A DNA stretch of 64,000 nt. Source: G963720515 sp963720515. Its GTDB lineage: Bacteria > Actinomycetota > Thermoleophilia > Gaiellales > Gaiellaceae. Numbering within the stretch: position 1 is the stretch's first letter; every line of letters starts with the position of its first letter. The stretch lies in NCBI GenBank assembly GCA_963720515.1, contig OY970397.1, positions 2,294,001 to 2,358,000 on the forward strand. The letters run 5' to 3'. Of the stretch, positions 33,994-42,470 are shown piece by piece. The position numbers were made by a program, and so were the translations under genes. A model generated the notes under the pieces. The model saw nothing but the letters and a program-made list of their open reading frames with translations. It searched no databases and had not been told where the DNA came from.

Positions 33994-35491
33994 ATGGCCG
34001 AGCATGCGGTGGTGATCGCCGGAGGAGGTCCGACAGGGCTGATGCTGGCGGGCGAGTTGGCGTTGGCGGGGGTCGACGTTGCCATTGTCGAGCGGCGCGC
34101 CAGCCAGGACCTCCCGGCTCGCGCGCAGGCGGTCTCCACTCACGCACGATCGAGGTCCTCGATCAGCGTGGAATCGCGGATCGGTTCCTCTCGGAGGGAC
34201 AGGTGGCTCAGGTCGCGGCGTTCGGCGCGACCCGCTTGGACTTGAGCGACTTTCCCACACGGCATCCCTACGGGCTCGGGCTGTGGCAGAAACACATCGA
34301 GCGCATCCTCGCCGGCTGGGTCGCCGAGCTCGAGGTCCCGGTCCACTACGGCACCGAAGTGACCGGCTTCGCGCAGGACGACACCGGCGTCGACGTCGCG
34401 CTGTCCGACGGCGAGTCGGCGCGGGCGCAGTATCTCGTCGGGTGCGACGGAGGACGCAGTCTGGTCCGGAAAGCAGCCGGCATCGAGTTCCCCGGCTGGG
34501 ATCCGACGACGAGCAGCCTGCTCGCCGAGGTCGAGATGACCGAGGAGCCGGAATTGGGCATTCGCCGCACTCCCTCGGGCGTGCATGCCCTGGGCAAGGT
34601 CGAGTACGAGATCAAGGACGGCGAGGTGGTCTACAAGCCAGGGGGGACGGTCGGGGTCATGCTGACCGAGTCGCAGGTCGGCACGAGCGAGCCCACCCTG
34701 CGCGATCTCAGCGAGGGCCTCATCGCCGTCTATGGGACCGACTACGGGATCCACAGTCTCACCTGGATCACCAGGTTCACCGACATGACCCGGCAGGCCG
34801 CGGCCTACCGCGAGGGACGGGTCCTGCTGGCCGGCGACGCGGCGCACGTGCATTCCCCGGTCGGTGGACAGGGCCTCAACACCGGTGTGCAGGATGCGGT
34901 GAATCTGGGCTGGAAGCTGGCCCAGGTGGTCAACCGGACGGCGCCGGAAACCCTGCTGGACACCTACCACGACGAGCGCCACCCGGTCGCTAGCCCGCGT
35001 GCTGCGCACCACGATGGCGCAAGTCGCGCTCATGCGCGTCGACGATCGCATCGAGGCGCTGCGCGAAACCGTGTCCGAGCTGCTGAGCATGGACGAGCCG
35101 CGCAAACGATTCGCCGCGATGATGTCCGGCCTGGACATCCATTACGACCTCGGCGAGGGCCACCCGCTGCTCGGACGCCGCATGCCCGACCTCGACCTTG
35201 TGACCACCGACGGCCCGCTGCGGGTCTTCACCCTGCTGCACGATGCCCGGCCGGTGCTCCTGAACCTCGGTGAGCCCCGCCGGCTTCGACATCGCTCCAT
35301 GGGCGGATCGGGTTCAGCTGGTCGACGCCGAGTACGGAGGTCCGTGGGAGCTTCCGGCACTCGGGGTGGTCACCGCTCCCACCGCCCTGGTGATCCGGCC
35401 CGACGGATATGTGGCCTGGGTGGGAGACGGAAGCCAGGTGGGGCTCTCCGATGCGCTGACCACCTGGTTCGGACCGCCTGCTGCGGCGTAG
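33994..35491 (+). pseudogene. FAD-dependent aromatic monooxygenase (PheA/TfdB class), three frameshifts
   Basis: The parts together encode a class A flavin monooxygenase: Rossmann motif VIAGGGPTGLMLAGELALAG, then SRAGGLHSRTIEVLDQRG, RVLLAGDAAHVHSPVGGQGL with NTGVQDAVNLGWKLA, and a C-terminal thioredoxin-like domain (LVTTDGPLRVFTLL, WVGDGSQVGLSDALTTWFG). Single-base changes shift the frame near 34115 (a base missing in a G run), near 34992 (an extra A) and near 35277 (an extra C in a C run). Repaired length would be about 498 residues, normal for the family. Rifampicin-monooxygenase-like enzymes are among the closest in appearance. Either a decaying gene or repeated sequencing errors. Confidence 0.82.
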
Positions 35492-35529
35492 GGCACCGGC
35501 TGGCGGACGTCGTGCGAGAGACTTGCGGC

Positions 35530-36534
35530 GTGAGCCCAGCGGCTGACGACAAGCCACGCGTCGGCGAGACAGATCTCCTTGGCTCGCTTTCGCACGCCTC
35601 GGCTTCGGGCGTGTCTGCAAGTTCGAGGACGGTGTGGGTCGCCTTGGGCGCCAATTTCCTCGTCGGCGTGGCGAAGTCGATTGCGGCCGTGGTGACGGGG
35701 TCGGCGTCGATGCTGGCGGAGGCCGCGCACTCTTGGGCGGACACCGGTAACGAAGTGTTCCTGCTCGTAGCCAACCGGCGGTCACACCGACCGCCCGACC
35801 GTGCGCATCCACTCGGCCACGGACGCGAGGCGTACGTCTGGGCCCTGCTCGCGGCGCTCGGCCTGTTCGTGGCCGGCGCCGCCGTTTCGGTCACCCACGG
35901 AATCCAGGAGCTGATCAAGCCTGAGCCGGCGACTGACTTTGTCGTCGGCTACGTGGTGCTGGCGCTTTCCTTCGTGCTCGAGGGGATCTCGTTTCTGCGG
36001 TCGGTCCATCAAGCCAGACCCGCGGCCGCCTTGCTCGGTCGTGACCTGATCGAGGAAGTGATGGTCACGTCCGATCCGACGCTCCGAGCGGTTTTCTTCG
36101 AGGACTCCGCCGCTCTGGTCGGCCTCGTCATCGCGGCTGTCGGCCTGGGGGCTCATCAGGCGACGGGTTCCTCGACGCCCGACGCCGTAGGCTCCATCCT
36201 CATCGGCGTGCTCCTCGCCGTCGTCGCGGTCGTACTGATCAACAGGAATCGTCAGTTCCTGGTCGGGGAGGAGGCAGACCCCCGGGTTCGTTCCGCCGCG
36301 ATCCAGGCGCTGCTCGAGACGCCCGAGGTCGCCCGGGTGACCTACCTCCGGCTGGAGATCGTCGGGCCGCGCATGGTCTACGTCATCGGCGATGTCGATC
36401 TCGTCGGAGACGAGACCGAGTCGCACGTCGCAGTCCGGCTACGGGCGCTCGAGGCGCAGATCAGCGCCTCCGCCGCGGTGGCGGGCGCCGTGTTGAGCCT
36501 GTCGGCGCCCGACGAACCGTCACTCTCGCCCTGA
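35530..36534 (+). CDS. Cation diffusion facilitator (CDF) transporter, ZNT9-like clade
   Basis: A 334-residue transporter with six membrane helices and a C-terminal cytoplasmic ferredoxin-like domain. The helix 2 site is HSWADTGNE and helix 5 reads FFEDSAALVGLVIAAVG, a pattern typical of the ZNT9-like clade of CDF proteins, differing from the classic HxxxD/HxxxD zinc site. Expected role: divalent metal/proton exchange out of the cytoplasm. GTG at 35530 was chosen; GTG at 35512 is an alternative. It follows the broken monooxygenase by 40 bases and may share its promoter. Confidence 0.82.
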   Translation: MSPAADDKPRVGETDLLGSLSHASASGVSASSRTVWVALGANFLVGVAKSIAAVVTGSASMLAEAAHSWADTGNEVFLLVANRRSHRPPDRAHPLGHGREAYVWALLAALGLFVAGAAVSVTHGIQELIKPEPATDFVVGYVVLALSFVLEGISFLRSVHQARPAAALLGRDLIEEVMVTSDPTLRAVFFEDSAALVGLVIAAVGLGAHQATGSSTPDAVGSILIGVLLAVVAVVLINRNRQFLVGEEADPRVRSAAIQALLETPEVARVTYLRLEIVGPRMVYVIGDVDLVGDETESHVAVRLRALEAQISASAAVAGAVLSLSAPDEPSLSP

Positions 36535-36697
36535 AGGCTATGGACTGAGGTTCAACGGGTCGGCGAGATCCTTCAGCTCGCTCACGAAGGCGAGCATCGC
36601 TGCGGGGCACCCCCCGCGGGATCGGCGTTCGGCCGGAGGTTGACCAAGAGGTTGACCGATCGCACGTCAGCGACATGCGCGGGGGACCCGCCCAGAG

Positions 36698-36723
36698 AAA
36701 AGGCCCGCGTTTGCGGGCCTTTT
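36698..36723. terminator. Bidirectional Rho-independent terminator
   Basis: AAAAGGCCCGC-GTTT-GCGGGCCTTTT is a perfect 11-pair stem with A and U tracts on both sides. It sits between the CDF gene and the convergent amidase gene and serves both strands. Confidence 0.85.
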
Positions 36724-36769
36724 CGTCAAGCCCGTGACGGACATCGAACGGGCGCACTTCGTAAGGGCG

Positions 36770-37510
36770 TCACTTCTTCAGCTTGTCGAGCTCCTGTTCC
36801 ACCATTGCGCGGAACTTGTTGCACGCCTGCACGTTCGTCTCTTTACTGGTCAGCGTTCCGAAGTTCGACGCGAGGTCGAACTTCCTCGACGGCGCCCACT
36901 CGCGATGCTGCACGACCTGGCTCGCTGGTAGGTCACGGCCGAGGAGTAGCGCTGCATGTACCCGCGCGGCGATGCGCAGCCGCTTGTCAGGCAGGGGCGA
37001 CGAACCTGCGTGCTCGATCTCCAGCCCGTACGCCTGCGAGTTGCCGCGCATTCCCCGTATTACACCGCCGTCCGGAAGGCCGGCGTGATTCGCGGTACCG
37101 GCGGCGATGACCAGGATCGTGTCGTTGCGCGTCTGGTACACGTTCGCGAGTGGGCCGTTGAGGTCGGACCTGCCGTGTATGAGAACGCCCAGCGTCGGGG
37201 CGTTGCCAGCCGCCGATTCCGGGGTCCCCGTGTGGTGGTTCACGCTGCCCTTTGGGTTGAAGGCAGCCGCGGCGCCCGCAAAGTCCCGGCCGCGAGTCTT
37301 CCAGCCGTCGACCTCACGGACTTTGAGCCCCGCCTTGCGGAGTCTCTTGGCGATTCCCGTGTCACCCATCGCCGGCCCGGCAGCGTCCCCCTCCGACTCA
37401 TCCTCGTCATCCTCGCCCGCGGGTACCAGCAGCGCTTCGACATCGTCCTCCGCGGTGAGGCTCTCCGAAAAGTCGAGCTCGCAGCCGTCGAGCTCTTCGT
37501 GCTCTGCCAT
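36770..37510 (-). CDS. N-acetylmuramoyl-L-alanine amidase (Amidase_2, endolysin-like)
   Basis: A 246-residue peptidoglycan amidase. Residues 1-50 are acidic and low-complexity. The catalytic domain shows KGSVNHHTGTP (first zinc His), VIAAGTANHAG, YGLEIEHAG and QHREWAPSRKFDL (zinc His and Asp with the Lys), the set typical of phage LysA-type amidases. There is no signal peptide or wall-binding domain, as in phage lysins that leave through a holin. GGGGAG lies before the ATG. The neighbourhood (tRNA-like fragment at about 37800, tiny membrane peptide) looks like a phage remnant. Function as a host wall enzyme cannot be excluded. Confidence 0.82.
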   Translation of the reverse strand: MAEHEELDGCELDFSESLTAEDDVEALLVPAGEDDEDESEGDAAGPAMGDTGIAKRLRKAGLKVREVDGWKTRGRDFAGAAAAFNPKGSVNHHTGTPESAAGNAPTLGVLIHGRSDLNGPLANVYQTRNDTILVIAAGTANHAGLPDGGVIRGMRGNSQAYGLEIEHAGSSPLPDKRLRIAARVHAALLLGRDLPASQVVQHREWAPSRKFDLASNFGTLTSKETNVQACNKFRAMVEQELDKLKK

Positions 37511-37832
37511 GGTGCTCCCCTTTCGGTTGTGCGGATCGTAACGCGCGTGTCGGGACGCTTCACCGTCGGCGTTCTCCGAGCCCAGCCAACCCCGGGCCTA
37601 AGCCTGGGGCGTCGAGCCGTCTGGATGGCGGTTTCGGCCATGGCCTCGGTGCCCAATCACTGCCCATATGACCGGAGAGCTGCTTCTCGGCAGGGAGCGG
37701 CGTGTCCCCAATTGGTAACGCCGAAACCCCCGTATCCATCGGACTTCGCGCCACCTCGGACCCTTGGACGCCATCCAGCCGGATGTGTCTGGGGACTGGA
37801 GGCCCCGAGTTCGAATGTCGCCGCCCCGATGA

Positions 37833-37856
37833 AGAGCCCCGCAAACGCGGGGCTCT
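37833..37856. terminator. Hairpin terminator next to a tRNA-like 3' fragment
   Basis: AGAGCCCCGC-AAAC-GCGGGGCTCT forms a perfect 10-pair stem followed by GTTTG on the plus strand. It directly follows a sequence resembling a tRNA 3' half and lies 60 bases past the stop of the small membrane peptide on the minus strand. Confidence 0.7.
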
Positions 37857-37916
37857 GTTTGGGCGATGAGCGTGCGAAGGATGTCGCGCGTATCAGGCGC
37901 GAGCGAGTCAGCCCTG

Positions 37917-38012
37917 CTAGGCCCGTCGGGCGAAATAGACGATGAGCACGACGAGCAGGATGATGACGAGGAGACCGATCAATCCGTAACCCGTTCCAGC
38001 TATGGCAAGCAT
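37917..38012 (-). CDS. 31-residue single-helix membrane peptide
   Basis: A short frame with an excellent ribosome site: GGGAGG lies five bases before the ATG at 38012. The peptide has a short N-terminus (MLAIAGTGYG), one long hydrophobic helix of Leu, Ile and Val (about residues 10-26) and a basic end (YFARRA). This is the layout of small bacterial membrane peptides (single spanning, positive end inside). No family is recognised. A terminator hairpin follows at 37833-37856. In this phage-like setting it could be a holin-like peptide, but that is only a guess. Confidence 0.6.
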   Translation of the reverse strand: MLAIAGTGYGLIGLLVIILLVVLIVYFARRA

Positions 38013-38327
38013 GCTGCCCTCCCTTGTGATCGACGCCAAGAAGCGGCCTGTCCCTGATTTCTGCGAACGATCGCTTTCCTACTTCGAGCGCGCGCAAACT
38101 CTCGACGGCAGAAGGCGGCCGACGCGCTGGCGGTCGAACTCCAGAACATCCATGAGCGGCGGCACCCGGGTCGCTCGTGCCGGGTACCGCTTGTATAAGG
38201 AGCCATCGCCGCTTGAAGGCGCCGGCGCTGGAGGGCGGGCTCGGCCATGAGTGGGCGACGCGCCGGAACTGAACTAACGGCCGGCTGCGATGCGAGCCGG
38301 AAACGACGATCCCGCATGGTTCCTAAG
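38013..38327. other. Gap without a recognisable gene before tRNA-Thr
   Basis: Open frames on both strands lack recognisable domains. It lies between the small membrane peptide and the 3' end of the tRNA-Thr gene, a usual place for integrated elements, but I could not identify an integrase or a clear attachment repeat. Confidence 0.4.
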
Positions 38328-38400
38328 AGCCCTCTGACGGACTCGAACCGTCGACCCCCTCCTTACCATGGAGGTGCTCTACCAACTGAGCTAAGAGGGC
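38328..38400 (-). tRNA. tRNA-Thr (anticodon GGT)
   Basis: A full cloverleaf on the minus strand: acceptor stem GCCCTCT/AGAGGGC, D-arm with AGCTCAGTTGGTAGAGC, anticodon stem CCTCC/GGAGG with loop ATGGTAA (anticodon GGT), and T-arm with GGTTCGAGTCC. The CCA end is not encoded. It decodes ACC/ACU threonine codons. Confidence 0.95.
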
Positions 38401-38425
38401 GCTCGCGGGTCAGTCTAGCGTCGGC

Positions 38426-38893
38426 TCAGAGTTGGAATCCGGCCAGCTCCGGCAGTCGTTCGAGCAGGTCGAGCACCTGGCGAGGTGGGATCCGCTCGAC
38501 CGCTGCACGGACGAGCGGCGCCGCGAAGCCCGGGAGCGCGCCGGCGTCGTCCGCATCGTCGACGGCCCGAAGAAGGCCTGCTCGTACCGCGTTCTCCGCT
38601 TCGGCGCGCGAAATGCCGTTCTTCGCGGCGAACGCGTCGAGCGACCGATCGTTCACGAGCGCCAGCATGAGCTCCTCGCGGGAGACGCCGAGCTTGCACG
38701 CCGCCCCGTCGAGGCCCGAAAGGACGATCTGCTCGGCGATCTCCTGGAGCCCGCCTGGATTCCGCCACTCGCGCGTCTTGCACGGGTCGGCCACCGGCGT
38801 CGGCTTGTAGGACGCGCCCCCGAGCGCGAGGTAGGTCACCACGACCACGGCGACCGCGGCGAGCGCGACGAGCACGGGCAGGAAGCGCCTCAC
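38426..38893 (-). CDS. Membrane-anchored exported protein, function unknown
   Basis: A 155-residue protein. Residues 1-25 form a signal anchor (RRFLPVLVALAAVAVVVVTYLAL). The outside part is mostly helical with two Cys residues (one in ADPCKTREW, one in DGAACKLGVS) that may form a disulfide, and a clear helical segment LGVSREELMLALVNDRSLDA. I do not recognise the family. The GTG start overlaps the stop of the upstream exporter gene (GTGA), and AAGGAGG precedes it, so the two are co-translated. This coupling suggests a role with the exporter. Confidence 0.75.
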   Translation of the reverse strand: MRRFLPVLVALAAVAVVVVTYLALGGASYKPTPVADPCKTREWRNPGGLQEIAEQIVLSGLDGAACKLGVSREELMLALVNDRSLDAFAAKNGISRAEAENAVRAGLLRAVDDADDAGALPGFAAPLVRAAVERIPPRQVLDLLERLPELAGFQL

Positions 38894-40209
38894 AGCCCGC
38901 CCTCCTTCCGCCAGATTGCGAGCGGCACGAGCGCGGCCAGCGCCAGCGCCGCGCAGAGGAAGAACGGGAGCGAGAACGCGTCCGTCACCGCGCGGTCGAG
39001 CTGGTCCTCGAGCCCGGCGAGAAGGGATCGGTACTCGGGCGTGTCCGGGCGGTCCTCGAAGGCGGCGGCGATGTCGGGCACCTGTCCCTCGGCCTGGTTC
39101 GCCTCGACGAGCACGTCCTGGGCGACGCGCGGCTTGTCGAGCGGCGGGATCCGGCTGTCGAGCACGACCGCGGCGCCGGCGCGGATCGCCTCCTCCTGGT
39201 TCGTCTCGAGCGCCGAGGAGAAGAGCGGCGAGATGAGGAGGAGGCCGAGCACGACGCCGGCGTGGCGCGACGCGATCGTCCAGCCGCCGTGGACCGCCTG
39301 CTCCGAACGCCCTGCGAGCGCCTGCTCCGTGAGGGCGGTCAGGGTCAGCCCGATCCCGGCGCCGACGAGGAGCTGCGGCGGGATCGTCCAGCCCCAGCCC
39401 GCGTGCGGCAGGAGCGCGAGCGCGCAAAGGCCGCCCGCGACGAGGACGATCCCGGCGGCCGCGCGCACCGCGATATCGGAGATGCGGTCCGCGAACCGCC
39501 CGGCCACGATGGCGGCGAGCGGCATCAGCGTGACGACGAGCCCGGCCGCCGCGGGCGACATGCGCCATCCGTCCACGAGCAGGAGCACGAGCAGGAAGAG
39601 CGCCCCGACGAGGCCGCCCGAGAGGAGCAGGAGCGCGAGGTTGGCGCCGAGGCGCGGCCGCCCGGCCGGCGCCGGCAGCGGCCTCCACGCGAACCCGCGG
39701 ACGGCGAGGAGCGGTGCGAGCGCGAGCGGCGCCTGCACCAGGAAGATCCACTCCCACCCGGCGGTCGCGGCGAGGACGCCGCCGATGGCCGGGCCCAGGG
39801 CCGCCCCCACGATCCCGGCGATCGCCCAGATCCGTGCGCCCTTCGCGGCACTGCCCTCGCTCTCCGTGAGCAGGTCGAGCCCCGCGCCGACGAGCAGCGC
39901 GCCGCCTGCGGCCTGGACGCACCGCGCCGCGATCAGCAGGTCGAACGAGTTCGCGAGGCCGCAGACGAGCGACGCCGCGGCGAAGACGAGCGAGCCGGCG
40001 ACGAAGAACGCGGCCGGACTCCGCCGGGCGACGTACGCGGCCGGCACGGCGCCGAGCGCGAGCACGAGGTTGTACGAGATCAGCACCCACGCGACGGTCG
40101 TGATCTCGAGGTCGAACCGGGCGAGGATGTCCGGGAGCGCGAGCGTGACGACGGACGAGTCCGCGAGCGCGAGCCCGATCGCGAGGCCGAGGAGGAGTGA
40201 GCGACGCAC
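38890..40209 (-). CDS. MFS drug-type exporter (DHA family)
   Basis: A 439-residue major facilitator with 12-14 membrane helices. Helix 1 has DSSVVTLALPDILARF, the loop 2-3 region is atypical (YVARRSPAAFFVAG), and motif C appears as GIVGAALGPAIGGVLA, which marks drug/proton antiporters. Between the last helices lies an unusual large extracytoplasmic loop (about residues 330-410, rich in Asp, Glu and Ala). The GTG start at 40209 follows AGGAAAG. The downstream unknown exported protein overlaps its stop. Substrate not predictable. Confidence 0.85.
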   Translation of the reverse strand: MRRSLLLGLAIGLALADSSVVTLALPDILARFDLEITTVAWVLISYNLVLALGAVPAAYVARRSPAAFFVAGSLVFAAASLVCGLANSFDLLIAARCVQAAGGALLVGAGLDLLTESEGSAAKGARIWAIAGIVGAALGPAIGGVLAATAGWEWIFLVQAPLALAPLLAVRGFAWRPLPAPAGRPRLGANLALLLLSGGLVGALFLLVLLLVDGWRMSPAAAGLVVTLMPLAAIVAGRFADRISDIAVRAAAGIVLVAGGLCALALLPHAGWGWTIPPQLLVGAGIGLTLTALTEQALAGRSEQAVHGGWTIASRHAGVVLGLLLISPLFSSALETNQEEAIRAGAAVVLDSRIPPLDKPRVAQDVLVEANQAEGQVPDIAAAFEDRPDTPEYRSLLAGLEDQLDRAVTDAFSLPFFLCAALALAALVPLAIWRKEGGL

Positions 40210-40279
40210 GTCGGCATCTTTCCTGCCGCGCCGCGTACTCCGCGCTATCGTCGGCGCATGGTCGAAGCGGATCCCGGAC

Positions 40280-40636
40280 ATGCCGGAGGGAACCCTCGGG
40301 TTCCGGCTCTCGGGGAGGATCGACCGCGACGAGTACTTCCAGATCCTCGATCCGATCAAGGACAAGCTCGAGCGGGGCGAGCGGGTGAGCTTCCTCGTCG
40401 AGGCGCTCGACGACTTCCACGGGCTCGACCTCGGCGCCCTCTGGGAAGACCTGAAGGTCGCGGGCTCGGTCGGCCTCAAGTACCGCTCCTCGTGGGAGCG
40501 GCTCGCCGTCGTCACCGACAAGGACTGGATGCGCCAGGGCATCGCTGCGTTCGCGTGGGTCATCCCGGGCGAGATCCGCGTGTTCGAGCCGGGCGAGCTC
40601 GAGCCCGCGAAGGCCTGGGTCGGCGGCGCCGGCTAG
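40280..40636 (+). CDS. SpoIIAA-like (STAS-fold) protein, probable frameshift at the N-terminus
   Basis: A 118-residue protein of the SpoIIAA-like/DUF3478 family (small STAS-like alpha/beta fold; role unknown, lipid or nucleotide binding proposed). Key stretches are GTLGFRLSGRIDRDEYFQIL, VSFLVEALDDFHGLDLGALW and LAVVTDKDWMRQG. Family members usually begin M-(I/V)-E-R-(I/L)-P-D; here ATG-GTC-GAA at 40258 is followed by one extra G (40267) and then CGG-ATC-CCG-GAC in the next frame. Removing the extra base would restore the expected start MVERIPDMPEG. As given, translation must start at ATG 40280 and loses six residues. Confidence 0.75.
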   Translation: MPEGTLGFRLSGRIDRDEYFQILDPIKDKLERGERVSFLVEALDDFHGLDLGALWEDLKVAGSVGLKYRSSWERLAVVTDKDWMRQGIAAFAWVIPGEIRVFEPGELEPAKAWVGGAG

Positions 40637-41433
40637 CCCTGCCCGCGGCGCGGGACGGTCATCCGGTGCCGCACGAGGTGCGGGTCGCTGTCCGGCTCGC
40701 CCTCCTTGCGGAGGTGGATCGCGGTGCGGTCGCCCACGCGGCGGATGTCCACCACCTGCCACCAGCGGCCGTCCACGGGTGAGCGCGACACCCGCGCCCC
40801 GAGCTCCGGCAGCTCGTCCTCGCTCCACGTGCCGCGCTGGAGCTCGTGTCCCTGCGAGTTCTCGCGCACCCAGACCGCGGGCGCCTCGATCCCCGCGTCG
40901 GGCGCGCCCGCGCCCTCGTTCGCCCAGAGCGACACCGGGTCGTAGCTCGGCTGCTCGTCGCGCGTGATCTCTCGGAGCGTCTGGCGGAGCTCCTCCGGCG
41001 TCGGGTTGCCCCAGAACCAGAAGCCGTTCCAGATCCGCCTGATGGTGAGCTTCGAGTCGCAGACGAACGTGAGCGGTAAGAACGGCCGGTGTTTCTCGTC
41101 GGTCAGCTCGAGGATGTCGAGCTCCTCCGCGACGGCGCGGTCCGCGTCCGAGAGCCACGGGAAGGACGCGCCGATGCCCGCGCGGAACGCGCCGTTCACG
41201 TACGGCTCGTCTACGGTCACGGCGGCGATCGCGCCGTACTCGCGCGTGATCTCGTCCTGCATGGCGACGAGGGTCTGCACGCGGATCTGCTCCTTCGGGC
41301 ACCACCAGCCGCGCACGAAGGCGAGGACGAGCGGCTGGCCTGCCGCGATGCCCGAGAGCGTGAGCTCCTTGCCGGTGTGCTCCGGCAGCGCGAGGTCCGG
41401 AAACGGACGGCCCGGCGCCAGGTCGTCTCTCAT
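40633..41433 (-). CDS. Peroxiredoxin-like (AhpC/TSA) protein
   Basis: A 266-residue thioredoxin-fold protein. Residues about 8-165 form a redoxin domain with the single likely peroxidatic Cys in AFVRGWWCPKEQIRVQTL. A second domain of about 100 residues follows (PVSLWANEGAGAPDAGIEA, then DGRWWQVVDIRRVG) and is not recognised. It may reduce peroxides formed near the dioxygenase. The ATG overlaps the stop of the dioxygenase gene (ATGA), so both are made together, which supports a joint role. Confidence 0.78.
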   Translation of the reverse strand: MRDDLAPGRPFPDLALPEHTGKELTLSGIAAGQPLVLAFVRGWWCPKEQIRVQTLVAMQDEITREYGAIAAVTVDEPYVNGAFRAGIGASFPWLSDADRAVAEELDILELTDEKHRPFLPLTFVCDSKLTIRRIWNGFWFWGNPTPEELRQTLREITRDEQPSYDPVSLWANEGAGAPDAGIEAPAVWVRENSQGHELQRGTWSEDELPELGARVSRSPVDGRWWQVVDIRRVGDRTAIHLRKEGEPDSDPHLVRHRMTVPRRGQG

Positions 41434-42278
41434 GCCGCCGTGACGAGGAGGCCGATGCCGGAGGGGTCGCGCACGAGGATCCCGTCCTCTCGTTCGTCGA
41501 CCTCGCCGACCCGGTCCGCGAGCCGGTCGAGCTCGAGCGCGTCCGGCACGACGATCGTCGCGTGTCGGAGGGCGGCCGTCCCCGGGGGCGGCGGGCCGGC
41601 GCCGCGGGAGTTCCACGTGTTGCCGCCGACGTGGTGGTGGTACCCGCCGGCGGAGAGGAACGCGGCCTGGTCGCCGATCCGCGCCGTGACGTCGAAGCCG
41701 AGGACGCCGTCGTAGAAATCGACCGTCTTCTGCACGTCCGCGACCTGGAGGTGGACGTGGCCGACCGTCGTCCCGCCGGGCATCCCCTCGAAGTCGCCGG
41801 GCTCCTCGCCGCCGAGCTCGCCCATCACGGAGTCCACGTCGAGCGGCAGCGTCGTCATGCGCTGGAAGACCTGGCCCTCCCAGACCTCGCGCGGGCGGTC
41901 CCAGTAGATCTCGATGCCGTGGCCGTCCGGGTCCTGGAGGTACAGCGCCTCGCTCACGAAGTGGTCGGACGCGCCGGTGAGCGGCACGCGGTCGCGGATC
42001 GCATGGCCGATCCAGCGCGCGAGATCGGCGCGCTCGGGCAGGAGGAGCGCCACGTGGAAGAGCCCGGTGTACCGCCCGGCGGGCTCCGCGCCAGGCTCCT
42101 CGACGAGCGTGACGAGCTCCCGGCCGCCTGTGCCTAGCGACACCTGTCCGCCGTCCTCGCCTACCTCGTCGAGACCGATCTCGTCGCGCCAGTAGGCCGC
42201 GGAGCGGGCGAGATCGGCGACGGTCAACTCGACCGGTCCCATGTGCGTCGCCGCGGCGATCCGCTCCGTCGTCGCCAT
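41430..42278 (-). CDS. VOC-superfamily two-domain dioxygenase-like protein (catechol 2,3-dioxygenase type)
   Basis: A 282-residue protein of two glyoxalase/VOC domains, like CatE-type extradiol ring-cleavage dioxygenases. Domain 1 has GPVELTVADLARSAAYWRDE and ALYLQDPDGHGIEIYWDRP; domain 2 has TTVGHVHLQVADVQKTVDFY and AAFLSAGGYHHHVGGNTWNS. The possible iron ligands are His in VGHVHLQV, His in GGYHHHVG and Glu near the end of a domain; I cannot confirm the exact set. The upstream region is free of other genes and the following peroxiredoxin gene overlaps. Substrate unknown. Confidence 0.8.
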   Translation of the reverse strand: MATTERIAAATHMGPVELTVADLARSAAYWRDEIGLDEVGEDGGQVSLGTGGRELVTLVEEPGAEPAGRYTGLFHVALLLPERADLARWIGHAIRDRVPLTGASDHFVSEALYLQDPDGHGIEIYWDRPREVWEGQVFQRMTTLPLDVDSVMGELGGEEPGDFEGMPGGTTVGHVHLQVADVQKTVDFYDGVLGFDVTARIGDQAAFLSAGGYHHHVGGNTWNSRGAGPPPPGTAALRHATIVVPDALELDRLADRVGEVDEREDGILVRDPSGIGLLVTAA

Positions 42279-42335
42279 TGGGCGCCAGACTACGCGCGTT
42301 TGCGTGCATCGGGACGCTGGTAACGTCCCCCTGCG

Positions 42336-42470
42336 ATGCTGCGCAAGCTCTTGTGGAACGGGCTCTTCGCCGTCTTCGGTGCCGCCGCCGCGATTGCCGC
42401 CCGGAAATCGGCGACGGCCGTCTGGCGCATCGCGACCGGCGAGGATCCGCCCGGGAAGGCCAGGCGGTGA
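42336..42470 (+). CDS. Small DUF4235-like membrane protein
   Basis: A 44-residue frame: MLRKLLWNGLFAVFGAAAAI is a short membrane-directed helix, followed by a Lys/Arg-rich tail. The TGA overlaps the GTG of the next gene (GTGA). It heads a four-gene cassette of small membrane proteins with Holin-X and DUF3618, an arrangement in which DUF4235 proteins are often found. Confidence 0.6.
   Translation: MLRKLLWNGLFAVFGAAAAIAARKSATAVWRIATGEDPPGKARR

Noticed and set aside
37796..37832. A full tRNA gene next to the terminator at 37833
   Set aside because: Only a T-arm-like and acceptor-end-like part is visible; the stems are imperfect and no matching 5' half is present.
40633..42278. Aromatic degradation operon including the peroxiredoxin and dioxygenase-like genes
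   Set aside because: No hydrolase, hydratase or aldolase genes of a meta-cleavage pathway are present, so only the two-gene unit is supported.
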